From: Varibaculum prostatecancerukia
GTDB lineage: Bacteria; Actinomycetota; Actinomycetes; Actinomycetales; Actinomycetaceae
Reading direction: 5' to 3'
Length of the DNA stretch: 64,000 bases
Assembly (NCBI RefSeq): GCF_943169825.2
Contig: NZ_OW968402.1
Coordinates: forward strand, 620,001-684,000
In this document: positions 26,177 through 34,404 of the stretch, piece by piece
How the letters are laid out: each line of letters begins with the position of its first letter
Numbering within the stretch: the stretch's first letter is position 1
The notes under the pieces: model-generated
The model's database searches: none
Told to the model about the DNA's origin: nothing
What the model saw: only the letters and a program-made list of their open reading frames with translations
Position numbers and translations under genes: made by a program

Positions 26177-26196
26177 CAAGTTGCCGCCGCAACTTG
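26177..26196 (-). terminator. Hairpin terminator of the tRNA-Lys pair
   Basis: CAAGTTGC (26177-26184) and GCAACTTG (26189-26196) form a perfect 8-bp stem with a 4-base loop. On the minus strand it is followed by GTTTCTT. It lies 40 bp downstream of the last tRNA-Lys. Confidence 0.65.
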
Positions 26197-26235
26197 CACC
26201 CAGTAAGGCTACTTAGGCTATGCTAAGTTCTGCTT

Positions 26236-26312
26236 TGGTACGCCACCGGGGACTCGAACCCCGAACCCTCTGATTAAGAGTCAGATGCTCTAGCCAGTTG
26301 AGCTAGTGGCGC
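26236..26312 (-). tRNA. tRNA-Lys (anticodon CTT), CCA encoded
   Basis: Cloverleaf on the minus strand. The acceptor stem GCGCCAC pairs with GTGGCGT, with one G-T pair at the end. The anticodon stem TCTGA/TCAGA encloses CTCTTAA, anticodon CTT. The 3' end reads A-CCA in the DNA. It is the downstream gene of a tandem pair. Confidence 0.97.
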
Positions 26313-26341
26313 ATCTTGAAAGGAAAATCGTGAGATTTTCG

Positions 26342-26415
26342 TACGCCACCGGGGACTCGAACCCCGAACCCTCTGATTAAGAGTCAGATGCTCTAGCCAG
26401 TTGAGCTAGTGGCGC
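26342..26415 (-). tRNA. tRNA-Lys (anticodon CTT), CCA not encoded
   Basis: Same mature sequence as the neighbouring copy, 29 bp upstream of it. Here the DNA continues A-CGA rather than A-CCA, so the CCA must be added after transcription. The spacer between the two holds the small hairpin GAAAATC-GTGA-GATTTTC. Confidence 0.96.
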
Positions 26416-26541
26416 ATCGTTGCATAAGGCAACGGAATAAACTCTAACCCGACCGGCACGTCCTTGGGAAACCAATGCCGGCATTGGGAGCAGTTTCACA
26501 CGTGGAAGAAACAAGGTCGGCGCCAGGCTAAACTGGGGGGC

Positions 26542-29500
26542 ATGGCGCCAGCGAAAGATTTTGTTCATCTTCATGTTCATACCGACTATTCCATGTTGGA
26601 TGGGGCGGCTCGGATCGGGAAACTGGTGGAGCGGGCAGTCGAGATCGGTCAACCAGCAGTTGCCATCACCGATCACGGCTACCTTTTTGGTGCCTATGAG
26701 TTTTATGCTGCGGCGCGCAAAGCGGGAATTAAACCCATAATCGGTCTGGAAGCCTATATCACCCCCGGCACCTCCCGTTTTGACCAGACCCGGCAGCTGT
26801 GGGGAGAAGAAAGCCAGAGAGGCGATGACGTTTCTGCCCGCGGCGCCTATACCCATATGACTTTGCTTTCGCGCACCACGGAAGGGATGCATAACCTGTT
26901 TCGGCTAGGTTCACTGGCCTCCATTGATGGGCAAATGCAAAAATGGCCGCGCGCCGACCGGGATCTGTTGGAACGCTATTCCACCGGGTTGATCGGCACC
27001 AGCGGTTGCCCCTCCGGAGAAATCCAAACCCGCCTGCGCCTAGGGCAATGGGAAGAAGCCAAAAAGGCCGCCGGGGAACTGCAAGATATTTTCGGGAAAG
27101 AAAACTTCTTTATCGAACTGATGGATCACGGCCTGCAAATCGAGCGACGAGTGCGTAACGATTTGCTGAAACTCGCGAAAGTAATCGATGCACCCCTGGT
27201 GGCCACCAACGACTCGCACTACGTCCTCAAGAGCGATCAGCCTACCCAAGACGCCTTGCTTTGTATTAACTCGGGTTCGCGCCTTGACGATGAAAATCGT
27301 TTCAAATTTGAAGGCTCCGGATACTACCTGAAAACCGCAGAAGAGATGCGGGAACTATTCTCTGACTTCCCCGAGGCCTGCGATAATACCTTGAAGATTG
27401 CGGAAATGTGCGAGGTGCATTTTCAAACCACCGCTGAGGGTGCCGACTATATGCCTCAGTTCGAGGTGCCTTCCGGGGAAGACGCCACCAGTTGGTTCGT
27501 GAAAGAAGTCCAGCGGGGATTACATAAGCGCTACCCGCAAGGGATTCCCGAAAAATCACAGCAACAGGCCGACTACGAATGCGGGATTATCACCCAGATG
27601 GGGTTCCCCGGGTACTTCCTGGTGGTCGCCGACTATATTAACTGGGCGAAAGAACGCGGAATCCGGGTAGGGCCGGGGCGTGGATCGGGAGCCGGATCCA
27701 TCGTGGCCTACGCGATGGGCATTACCGAACTAGACCCCCTAGAACATGGGCTAATGTTCGAACGTTTCCTCAACCCCGAACGGGTGTCTATGCCCGATAT
27801 TGACGTGGACTTTGATGAGCGTCGCCGCGGAGAAGTCATCGATTACGTGACCGAAAAATACGGGAAAGACCGGGTCGCGCAGGTAGTCACTTACGGCAAA
27901 ATCAAAGCTAAGCAGGCGTTAAAAGACTCTTGCCGAATCATGGATAAACCCTATGCCCTGGGTGACCAGCTCACCAAGAAAATGCCGCCGGCGATTATGG
28001 GGAAAGATATTCCCCTTTCCGGTATTTACGACCCCAAACATCCGCGCTACGGGGAAGCCAGCGAGTTTCGGCAATACGTTTCCGATAACGAGGGCGAAGT
28101 AAAGCCAGTTATCAAAACGGCGCAAGGCCTGGAGGGACTTACCCGCCAATGGGGAGTACATGCCTGCGCGGTGATCATGTCCAGCCATGATTTAACCGAT
28201 ATTGTGCCCATGATGAAACGCCTGGCAGACGGGGCAATTATCACCCAATTCGACTATCCCACCTGCGAAACCTTGGGATTGTTGAAAATGGATTTTTTGG
28301 GGCTGCGCAACTTGACGGTCATCTCGGATGCCCTCGACAATATCGTTGCTAACGGGAAAGAGCCCCTGGATCTAGAGCACGTTCCCCTTGATGATCGCCC
28401 CACCTATGAGCTGCTATCGCGCGCGGAAACCCTAGGGGTATTTCAGCTAGATTCACCGGGGATGCGCTCGCTGATGCGACTAATGAAACCCACCGAGTTC
28501 TCGGATATCTCCGCGGTCGGTGCTCTTTATCGCCCTGGTCCTATGGGGGCGAACTCGCACACCAACTATGCTTTGCGCAAAAATGGGCGTCAAGAAATCG
28601 AACCTATCCATCCCGCGCTTTCCGAGGCCCTCGCCGATATTTTGGATGAAACCTACGGGTTGATTGTCTACCAAGAGCAGGTAATGGCGATCGCCCAGAA
28701 GGTTGCAGGCTATTCCCTGGGGCAGGCAGATATTTTGCGGCGTGCCATGGGCAAGAAAAAGAAAAAGGAGATGGATAAACAATATTCGCGCTTCCACGAT
28801 GGGATGATTGAGCGCGGATATCCCGAAGACGCGGTCAGTAAACTGTGGGAAATTCTGGTGCCCTTCTCGTCCTACGCGTTCAATAAATCGCACTCCGCCG
28901 CCTACGGCTTAGTCTCGTATTGGACCGCCTATCTGAAAGCCAACTATCCCACCGAATATATGGCGGCACTGTTGACCTCCACCAAAGATAATAAAGATAA
29001 ACTCGCGCTTTACCTGCGAGAATGCCGCCGGATGAATATTGCGGTACTACCGCCGGACGTCAACGCCTCCGCCTCTGATTTCACCGCGGTCGGCGAATCT
29101 ATTCGTTTTGGACTTTCCGCCGTGCGTAACGTGGGTACCAATGTGGTGGCCGAAATCGTGAACACCCGAAAAGAAAAGGGTAGTTATACTTCGTTCCACG
29201 ACTTCCTGGACAAAGTTCCCATCGAAGTTTGCAATAAACGGGTAGTGGAATCCCTGATTAAAGCCGGGGCATTCGATTCCCTAGGGCATGCCCGCCGCCC
29301 CCTCGAATCTATCCATATCGAGGCTGTGGACTCCGTTATTGACGTGAAAAGAAACGCGGCGATGGGGCAAGAAGACCTCTTCGGGATGATGGACGCAGAC
29401 GAGGCAGTTACTTTTACCGTGCAAATCCCGGATCTACCCGAATGGGATAAGCGCCAAAAACTCAAGTTCGAGCGCGATATGTTAGGGCTTTACGTTTCGG

Positions 29501-30090
29501 ATCACCCCCTACAGGGGATGGAAACGATTCTTGCACACAATAGCGATACCGAAATCGTGGATCTTTCAGCCGAAGATGGAGTCAGGGATGGGCAAAAAAT
29601 CCAGATTTGCGGCCTAGTCACCGGGCTGCAGCGCAAAACTACTAAACGTGACGGAAACCTGTGGGCAATCGCCACCATCGAAGACATTTCTGGTTCCACC
29701 GATGTTTTATTCTTCCCGCAGACCTACCAAAAATATTCACAAGACCTGGTAGAAGACGAAATCGTGAGTGTGAGCGGGAGGGTCAGGATTCGCGACGAAG
29801 AAGCCTCCCTGCACGCGCAAGAAATGACCCTGCCCGACATTAGTCAGGTAGCAACCGGGCCATTAAATATCTATATCGCCGCCAATCGCCTTACCGAGGA
29901 GGTGGCGGAGCAGCTGCGGGAGATCCTGGCTTCTAGTCCGGGGCAAAGTGAAGTTAGGATGCATCTGCGCAGCTCCAGGGGTACTACCATCGTGCAGCTG
30001 GGCGATGATTTGCGGGTAAATCGCGGCTCGGGTTTGGCGGCGCAGCTGAAAACTCTGCTCGGCCTCCACTGCCTAGAAAACCGCAAATAG
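26542..30090 (+). CDS. dnaE: DNA polymerase III alpha subunit
   Basis: Catalytic subunit of the replicative polymerase. The PHP domain starts at the N-terminus with H-L-H-V-H-T-D-Y-S-M-L-D. The polymerase palm has P-D-I-D-V-D-F-D-E-R-R with two catalytic aspartates near residue 420, G-P-G-R-G-S-G-A-G-S near 380 and Y-Q-E-Q-V-M near 712. An OB-fold domain (about 1000-1100) ends the protein. I chose the ATG at 26542 (M-A-P-A-K-D-F) because the family starts there; the preceding 26 codons are not conserved and overlap the tRNA-Lys upstream region. The length of 1,182 is typical of the actinobacterial DnaE1 type. Confidence 0.96.
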   Translation: MAPAKDFVHLHVHTDYSMLDGAARIGKLVERAVEIGQPAVAITDHGYLFGAYEFYAAARKAGIKPIIGLEAYITPGTSRFDQTRQLWGEESQRGDDVSARGAYTHMTLLSRTTEGMHNLFRLGSLASIDGQMQKWPRADRDLLERYSTGLIGTSGCPSGEIQTRLRLGQWEEAKKAAGELQDIFGKENFFIELMDHGLQIERRVRNDLLKLAKVIDAPLVATNDSHYVLKSDQPTQDALLCINSGSRLDDENRFKFEGSGYYLKTAEEMRELFSDFPEACDNTLKIAEMCEVHFQTTAEGADYMPQFEVPSGEDATSWFVKEVQRGLHKRYPQGIPEKSQQQADYECGIITQMGFPGYFLVVADYINWAKERGIRVGPGRGSGAGSIVAYAMGITELDPLEHGLMFERFLNPERVSMPDIDVDFDERRRGEVIDYVTEKYGKDRVAQVVTYGKIKAKQALKDSCRIMDKPYALGDQLTKKMPPAIMGKDIPLSGIYDPKHPRYGEASEFRQYVSDNEGEVKPVIKTAQGLEGLTRQWGVHACAVIMSSHDLTDIVPMMKRLADGAIITQFDYPTCETLGLLKMDFLGLRNLTVISDALDNIVANGKEPLDLEHVPLDDRPTYELLSRAETLGVFQLDSPGMRSLMRLMKPTEFSDISAVGALYRPGPMGANSHTNYALRKNGRQEIEPIHPALSEALADILDETYGLIVYQEQVMAIAQKVAGYSLGQADILRRAMGKKKKKEMDKQYSRFHDGMIERGYPEDAVSKLWEILVPFSSYAFNKSHSAAYGLVSYWTAYLKANYPTEYMAALLTSTKDNKDKLALYLRECRRMNIAVLPPDVNASASDFTAVGESIRFGLSAVRNVGTNVVAEIVNTRKEKGSYTSFHDFLDKVPIEVCNKRVVESLIKAGAFDSLGHARRPLESIHIEAVDSVIDVKRNAAMGQEDLFGMMDADEAVTFTVQIPDLPEWDKRQKLKFERDMLGLYVSDHPLQGMETILAHNSDTEIVDLSAEDGVRDGQKIQICGLVTGLQRKTTKRDGNLWAIATIEDISGSTDVLFFPQTYQKYSQDLVEDEIVSVSGRVRIRDEEASLHAQEMTLPDISQVATGPLNIYIAANRLTEEVAEQLREILASSPGQSEVRMHLRSSRGTTIVQLGDDLRVNRGSGLAAQLKTLLGLHCLENRK

Positions 30091-30129
30091 CTTTCCTTAC
30101 ATCGCAGGTTAATCGGTACCCTACGGTGC

Positions 30130-30218
30130 GGGTCAAGCCGTAAAAGCGCTCGGGGGACCCCGGTGATTCTCGCTTCGCTCGACTCAAGCCCCCTCTCGCA
30201 TCTTTTACGGCTTGACCC
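30130..30218. repeat. Palindromic repeat family A, copy 3
   Basis: Another 89-bp copy, more diverged than copies 1 and 2. Its outer arms are a perfect 17-bp inverted repeat, GGGTCAAGCCGTAAAAG (30130-30146) and CTTTTACGGCTTGACCC (30202-30218). Conserved inner blocks include GGGGACCCC and TCAAGCCCCCTCTCGCATC. It starts 40 bp after the dnaE stop. Confidence 0.9.
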
Positions 30219-30222
30219 TTGT

Positions 30223-30331
30223 GCGCGGGGGAGAAGTTTTATCCGAATAGGCTAGGCGGGCGTAAAAATCGGACAAAGCTTCGTAGCTTTGTCCGATTTT
30301 TTGGGCGGGAGGAAAAACTTCGCCCCCGCGC
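30223..30331. repeat. Nested palindromic repeat family B, copy 2
   Basis: A 109-bp element directly beside A copy 3. The outer arms are GCGCGGGGGAGAAGTTTTAT and AAAAACTTCGCCCCCGCGC. The inner stem is a perfect 17-bp pair (30264-30280 with 30285-30301) around TCGT and is followed by T residues, so it may also stop dnaE transcription. Its inner stem sequence shares nothing with that of copy 1, while the outer blocks are conserved. Confidence 0.9.
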
Positions 30332-30336
30332 TCAAC

Positions 30337-30362
30337 CGAGCGCTTTTACCGGCCGCAACCCG
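30337..30362 (-). repeat. Half copy of repeat family A
   Basis: The segment starts CGAGCGCTTTTACC and ends CAACCCG. It is the reverse complement of the left arm of family A copy 3, with four or so changes. It closes the cluster A-B-half A between dnaE and the S4-domain gene. Confidence 0.75.
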
Positions 30363-30378
30363 TCATTTGCGGGGGAGA

Positions 30379-30621
30379 TTAATGGGAAACTTGGGCACCC
30401 GTAGCGCCATTCGGGAGGTTGATCTGCACGATATCGCCGGGGGAGAGGGCGCTGCCGCGGCGGGTTTCTACCTCGCCGTTGACGGTAACGTCACCGGATT
30501 GGATGAACACCCGCGCCTCCGCTCCGTCCTCGACCAAGTTCGCCAGCTTTAAGAACTGTCCCAGTTTGATGGTTCCGCGCACCGGAATAGCCGGTAGAGA
30601 CGTGCTGTTATTATCTGCCAC
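30379..30621 (-). CDS. Small S4-domain RNA-binding protein
   Basis: An 80-residue protein that is almost entirely one S4 RNA-binding domain (YaaA/RlbA type). The signature K-L-G-Q-F-L-K-L-A-N-L-V near residue 19, then G-D-V-T-V-N-G-E-V-E-T-R-R near 44, and P-G-D-I-V-Q-I at the end, is clear. Likely binds rRNA or tRNA; the partner is unknown. It is convergent with dnaE across the repeat cluster, and divergent from the membrane-protein gene with only 61 bp between the starts. Confidence 0.88.
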   Translation of the reverse strand: MADNNSTSLPAIPVRGTIKLGQFLKLANLVEDGAEARVFIQSGDVTVNGEVETRRGSALSPGDIVQINLPNGATGAQVSH

Positions 30622-30682
30622 GCAGTAAATGATACTAAACTGGTGGAAGCATGACTTTATTAAAGCAACTTGGAGGAGCTAA

Positions 30683-31606
30683 ATGAGCAACCCCGAACCG
30701 CAAGGATTCCCACAAAGTAGTCCTCGCAGCGGAGCTAACTGGCCTTTTACCTCGTCTCAGGGGCAGGCAGCGCCTGGGCAGGAACCGGCTCCGGCATTCC
30801 CGGCTCCGGCAACTCCGCCAGCTCAAAATGTTCCTCAATACAGTCAGCATCCGGTGCAATCATCACAGTATCCACTGGCTGGTGGGACGCCGCTGCCCGC
30901 CGCAGCGAAACCGGCACTGTCGCAGCCTGACCCGGCTTTTGCCAATCCGGAACTAGCTCAGCCGCAGTCGGTAGCGACGGGTAATCCTTTGCCCGCGGCT
31001 CAACCTGCATCTGCGCCGGTAGAACAGCTGTCGGCCTCGCCCGTTTCCGATCCGCTGCCCGAAGATCGGTCGGTGGAAGACCCCACCGGGGAAACTCCAA
31101 TTGCTGACTCTCAGGCAGCAGCTAGCGGTGTCACTGAACCTGATGTGGCAAGCGAAGAGGTAGAAAAAGACACCGGGTCTGCAGCGAAGGGGATTCAGGA
31201 ATCTTTGCATCAACAGGCCTTAACCCCCTGGTGGCTAGACTGTTTAATGGCGCTGTCTCTAGCTGGAGTGATGGTGTTTAACGGGTTCGGAATGTCTATG
31301 TGGCTGCGGATCGGTTCTCTGATTGTCATGGTGATTGCGCTGATTTTGCTCACCTGGTATCAGGGGGATGCGCAAGAAAAATCCAATACTTTCCTAACGG
31401 CTACGCTGCTAGGGGTGGTATGCGGTTTCCTGGCCGGACTAATCGTAGTTGCCGCTTCGCTATATATGGTGGCGCCGATTCCCGCCTGGTATCCCTGGGT
31501 TCTATGGCTGGTAAGCGGGGTTTTACTCTTCTTAACTTATCGCGGATTCCGCGACTGGGTAATACAGAACCTGCAAAAGAAATCTCACCGGAAGTCCACT
31601 AAGTAA
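30683..31606 (+). CDS. Membrane protein with long Pro/Ala-rich N-terminal region
   Basis: I recognise no family. Residues 1-170 are a disordered-looking segment rich in Pro, Ala, Gln and Ser that turns acidic toward its end. Residues about 180-290 hold four hydrophobic segments, starting after W-W-L-D-C-L-M-A. The C-terminus is basic (K-K-S-H-R-K-S-T-K), suggesting it stays in the cytoplasm. GGAGGAG upstream supports the ATG at 30683. It is alone on its strand before hisD, 64 bp away. A role in the envelope is possible but unproven. Confidence 0.82.
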   Translation: MSNPEPQGFPQSSPRSGANWPFTSSQGQAAPGQEPAPAFPAPATPPAQNVPQYSQHPVQSSQYPLAGGTPLPAAAKPALSQPDPAFANPELAQPQSVATGNPLPAAQPASAPVEQLSASPVSDPLPEDRSVEDPTGETPIADSQAAASGVTEPDVASEEVEKDTGSAAKGIQESLHQQALTPWWLDCLMALSLAGVMVFNGFGMSMWLRIGSLIVMVIALILLTWYQGDAQEKSNTFLTATLLGVVCGFLAGLIVVAASLYMVAPIPAWYPWVLWLVSGVLLFLTYRGFRDWVIQNLQKKSHRKSTK

Positions 31607-31670
31607 GTCAAAACATTTTATCTACTGGACGAAATCTCAAAGAACAGGTAGTAAAAACTAATATATCCTC

Positions 31671-32996
31671 ATGCTCTCAATTACTGATTTTCGCGCAAAC
31701 ATGCCCAGTGGTCTGGAACTACGCCAGGCGCTGCCGCGCGCCCAAATGAACATAGAGGAGGCGGCAGAGAAAATCCGTCCGGTTATGCGGGACGTTAAAG
31801 ACCGCGGTGCCGCCGCCCTCCGGGAACTTTCCGAAAAGTTCGATGGGGTGCGGCCCGAACATTTGCGAGTTCCAGAGCAAGAACTCTCCCAAGCATTAGA
31901 GCAGCTTGATCCCGCAGTTCGCGAAGCGATGGAGCTATCTATCGAACATAACCGCGCCGGTCACCGCGCACAGGTGCCTAGCGAGCGGGTAACCGAGATA
32001 ATGCCCGGGGGCATCGTTAAACAGCGTTGGATTCCAGTAGAGCGAGTGGGTCTTTACGTTCCTGGAGGCTTGGCCGTCTATCCGTCCTCGGTAATTATGA
32101 ACGTGGTGGCCGCTCAAGAAGCCGGCGTCAGCGAGATCGCAGTTACCTCCCCGCCACAAGCCCGTTTTGGAGGCCGGGTCCACCCCACGATTTTGGCTGC
32201 TTGCCAGTTGCTGGGGGTTAAAGAAGTTTACGCGGTAGGCGGGGCGCAAGCGATTGCCATGTTTGCCTATGGGGCTAGCGGGGAAGAGGGGTTAGACCCC
32301 AATCCGCTCTGCCAGCCAGTAGATGTAATCACCGGTCCCGGTAATATTTTCGTGGCCGCCGCTAAACGTCTGGTACGGGCGGTTTGCGGAATCGATGCCG
32401 AGGCTGGTCCCACCGAGATTGGGGTTATTGCAGACAGCAGCGCCGACCCTGTCCTGGTGGCTGCGGATATGATTTCTCAGGCCGAACATGATCCTAACGC
32501 CGCTTCGGTACTTTTCACCGACTCTGAGGAACTTGCACGCGAAGTCGAAAAGGAAATCGTTCCGGCCGCGCAGGCTACCAAACACTCCCAGCGGATTTGC
32601 CAGGCACTAAGTGGTCCTCAATCTGGAATCATCCTGGTGGCTGATATAGCTAGCGCCATCGAGGCCGCTAATGCCTACGCGCCTGAACACTTAGAGATTC
32701 ACACCGCCAACGCCAATGAAGTTGCAGAGAAAATCCGTAACGCGGGCGCGATTTTCATCGGTTCATACACCCCGGTTCCTCTCGGGGATTACCTGGCAGG
32801 CTCTAACCACGTCCTCCCCACTGGAGGAACCGGACGCTATGAGGGCGGACTGTCAGTGATGGCATATCTCAAACCCGTGCAACAGGTCGAGTACCAGCGC
32901 GATGCCCTCGAAAAAATGGCGCGTCCGCTCACCGCGTTTGCCCGCGCCGAAGATCTTCCGGCACACGAAGAAGCCGTGAACTGCCGATTTAGATAG
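31671..32996 (+). CDS. hisD: Histidinol dehydrogenase
   Basis: Catalyses the last two steps of histidine synthesis, L-histidinol to L-histidine, with NAD and a bound zinc. Family motifs are all present: V-G-G-A-Q-A-I-A-M-F near residue 192, D-A-E-A-G-P-T-E-I near 240, Q-A-E-H-D-P-N-A-A with a zinc or catalytic His near 270, and H-V-L-P-T-G-G-T-G-R near 382. The length of 441 is normal. It precedes the rest of the his genes, with the symporter gene in between. Confidence 0.97.
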   Translation: MLSITDFRANMPSGLELRQALPRAQMNIEEAAEKIRPVMRDVKDRGAAALRELSEKFDGVRPEHLRVPEQELSQALEQLDPAVREAMELSIEHNRAGHRAQVPSERVTEIMPGGIVKQRWIPVERVGLYVPGGLAVYPSSVIMNVVAAQEAGVSEIAVTSPPQARFGGRVHPTILAACQLLGVKEVYAVGGAQAIAMFAYGASGEEGLDPNPLCQPVDVITGPGNIFVAAAKRLVRAVCGIDAEAGPTEIGVIADSSADPVLVAADMISQAEHDPNAASVLFTDSEELAREVEKEIVPAAQATKHSQRICQALSGPQSGIILVADIASAIEAANAYAPEHLEIHTANANEVAEKIRNAGAIFIGSYTPVPLGDYLAGSNHVLPTGGTGRYEGGLSVMAYLKPVQQVEYQRDALEKMARPLTAFARAEDLPAHEEAVNCRFR

Positions 32997-33015
32997 ATAA
33001 CAGATAGGAATAACT

Positions 33016-34266
33016 ATGGCAGAAAACAATGTACGTATCCCCGCTGTTTTTAGGCAGCTGCTGTTCTGGGTATTGGTAGCAATTGTGGCTGGGGCTTTGA
33101 TTGGTATGATCCCGGGCCTGCCCAAAGGATTCATCGCGCCCTTCGCTACTTTCAACGACATTTTCGGCAAATTCTTGAGTTTTTGTATCCCCCTAATCAT
33201 CTTGGGGTTGGTGGGGCCGGCATTAGCAGATCTAGGGCGAGGAGCCGGTAAATGGTTACTGGCCACCGTAGCGATCGCTTATGGTTCCACCCTGTTCGCC
33301 GGTTTCGGTACCTACGGGATTGCCTCAGTGATTTTCCCGCGGATTCTCACCGAGTCGGCTCCCGAACTAAAAGAACCTAAGAACGCGGTGGGATCCCTGC
33401 TGGGAGATAACCTGAACATTACTCCGGTACTGGATGTGACTGGTGCCTTGATTTTGGCGTTTATCCTGGGTATTTGCATGGCAGCCTTGAATACCCCCAC
33501 TTTGCATCGCGCCTATGGGGAGTTCCGGGAAATCACCATGCTGATGATTAAACGGGCGATTGTTCCTCTGCTGCCGTTGTTCATTTTCGGCACCTTCTTA
33601 AATATGTCCTATTCTGGGCAGATTGCGCTGGTCATAAAGGTAATGATCAAAGTTATTTTGGTGTCGGTAATCCTGACCATTGTCTTGCTGCTAATCCAGT
33701 ACACGGTGGCGGGTGCGATTGCGAAAGTTAACCCCTTTGTGGCACTCGGGAGGATGGCGAGAGCCTACTTCACCGCCCTGGGTACTTCTTCTTCTGCGGC
33801 CACCATTCCGGTTACCTACCAGTGCGCCCGCAACAATGGAGTATCTGAGGAGATCGCGGGCTTTACAATTCCGTTGTGCGCTACCATTCACCTGGGTGGT
33901 TCCACGGTTAAAATCACCGCTTTTGCCCTGGCAGTCATGCAGATGACCGGGCAATCCATTACCTTCGGGAAGATGGCGATGGCCATCATTATTCTGGGGA
34001 TCACTATGGTGGCGGCACCGGGCGTTCCCGGCGGCGCCATCGCGGCTGCCCAAGGCGTGCTGATGGGCTTCCTCGGGTTCTCGCCGGAGCTTTACTCCCT
34101 GATGGTGGCGCTCTATGTAGCAATCGACTCCATTGGGACTGCCACTAACGTGACTGGTGACGGCGCTATCGCCCTGGTAGTTAACAAGTTGGCCGGTGGC
34201 TCGCTTGGCAGCGAAAAAGGTCATGCCATGGCCACCGCGGAAACCATTGTTTCAGCCACTGACTAG
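33016..34266 (+). CDS. Dicarboxylate/amino acid:cation symporter (DAACS family)
   Basis: Secondary transporter of the glutamate/aspartate/serine symporter family. Hydrophobic segments fill the whole 416 residues. The serine-rich signature T-S-S-S-A-A-T-I-P is near residue 257, P-L-C-A-T-I-H-L-G-G near 287, and the substrate-binding segment I-D-S-I-G-T-A-T-N-V-T-G-D near 375, which has the family's N-x-x-G-D. It sits between hisD and hisC, starting 20 bp after hisD, so it may be cotranscribed. Transport of histidine is not implied by the family; serine, threonine, glutamate or a dicarboxylate are likelier. Confidence 0.9.
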   Translation: MAENNVRIPAVFRQLLFWVLVAIVAGALIGMIPGLPKGFIAPFATFNDIFGKFLSFCIPLIILGLVGPALADLGRGAGKWLLATVAIAYGSTLFAGFGTYGIASVIFPRILTESAPELKEPKNAVGSLLGDNLNITPVLDVTGALILAFILGICMAALNTPTLHRAYGEFREITMLMIKRAIVPLLPLFIFGTFLNMSYSGQIALVIKVMIKVILVSVILTIVLLLIQYTVAGAIAKVNPFVALGRMARAYFTALGTSSSAATIPVTYQCARNNGVSEEIAGFTIPLCATIHLGGSTVKITAFALAVMQMTGQSITFGKMAMAIIILGITMVAAPGVPGGAIAAAQGVLMGFLGFSPELYSLMVALYVAIDSIGTATNVTGDGAIALVVNKLAGGSLGSEKGHAMATAETIVSATD

Positions 34267-34283
34267 CAGCTGACCCCGGTTTT

Positions 34284-34348
34284 CCCCCGCCGCACGCAGC
34301 TTTCGGTTTTCGTCCTCAGAAAAACCGAGACCAGCTGATCGGCGGGGG
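34284..34348. terminator. Nested inverted repeat between the symporter and hisC
   Basis: The outer arms CCCCCGCCG (34284-34292) and CGGCGGGGG (34340-34348) are perfect; the inner arms TCGGTTTT (34303-34310) and AAAACCGA (34321-34328) are also perfect. It follows the symporter stop by 18 bp and precedes hisC by about 57 bp. It has the two-level design of family B but a different sequence. There is no T-run, so termination is uncertain. Confidence 0.45.
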
Positions 34349-34404
34349 CGAAACATTGTCTGGGTAATCCCCTTAGAATGGGAGCAAGAAAGGAACGAGC
34401 ATCT

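Noticed and set aside
26236-26415. Direct repeats resembling a minimal CRISPR array
   Set aside because: They are two tRNA-Lys genes with full cloverleafs.
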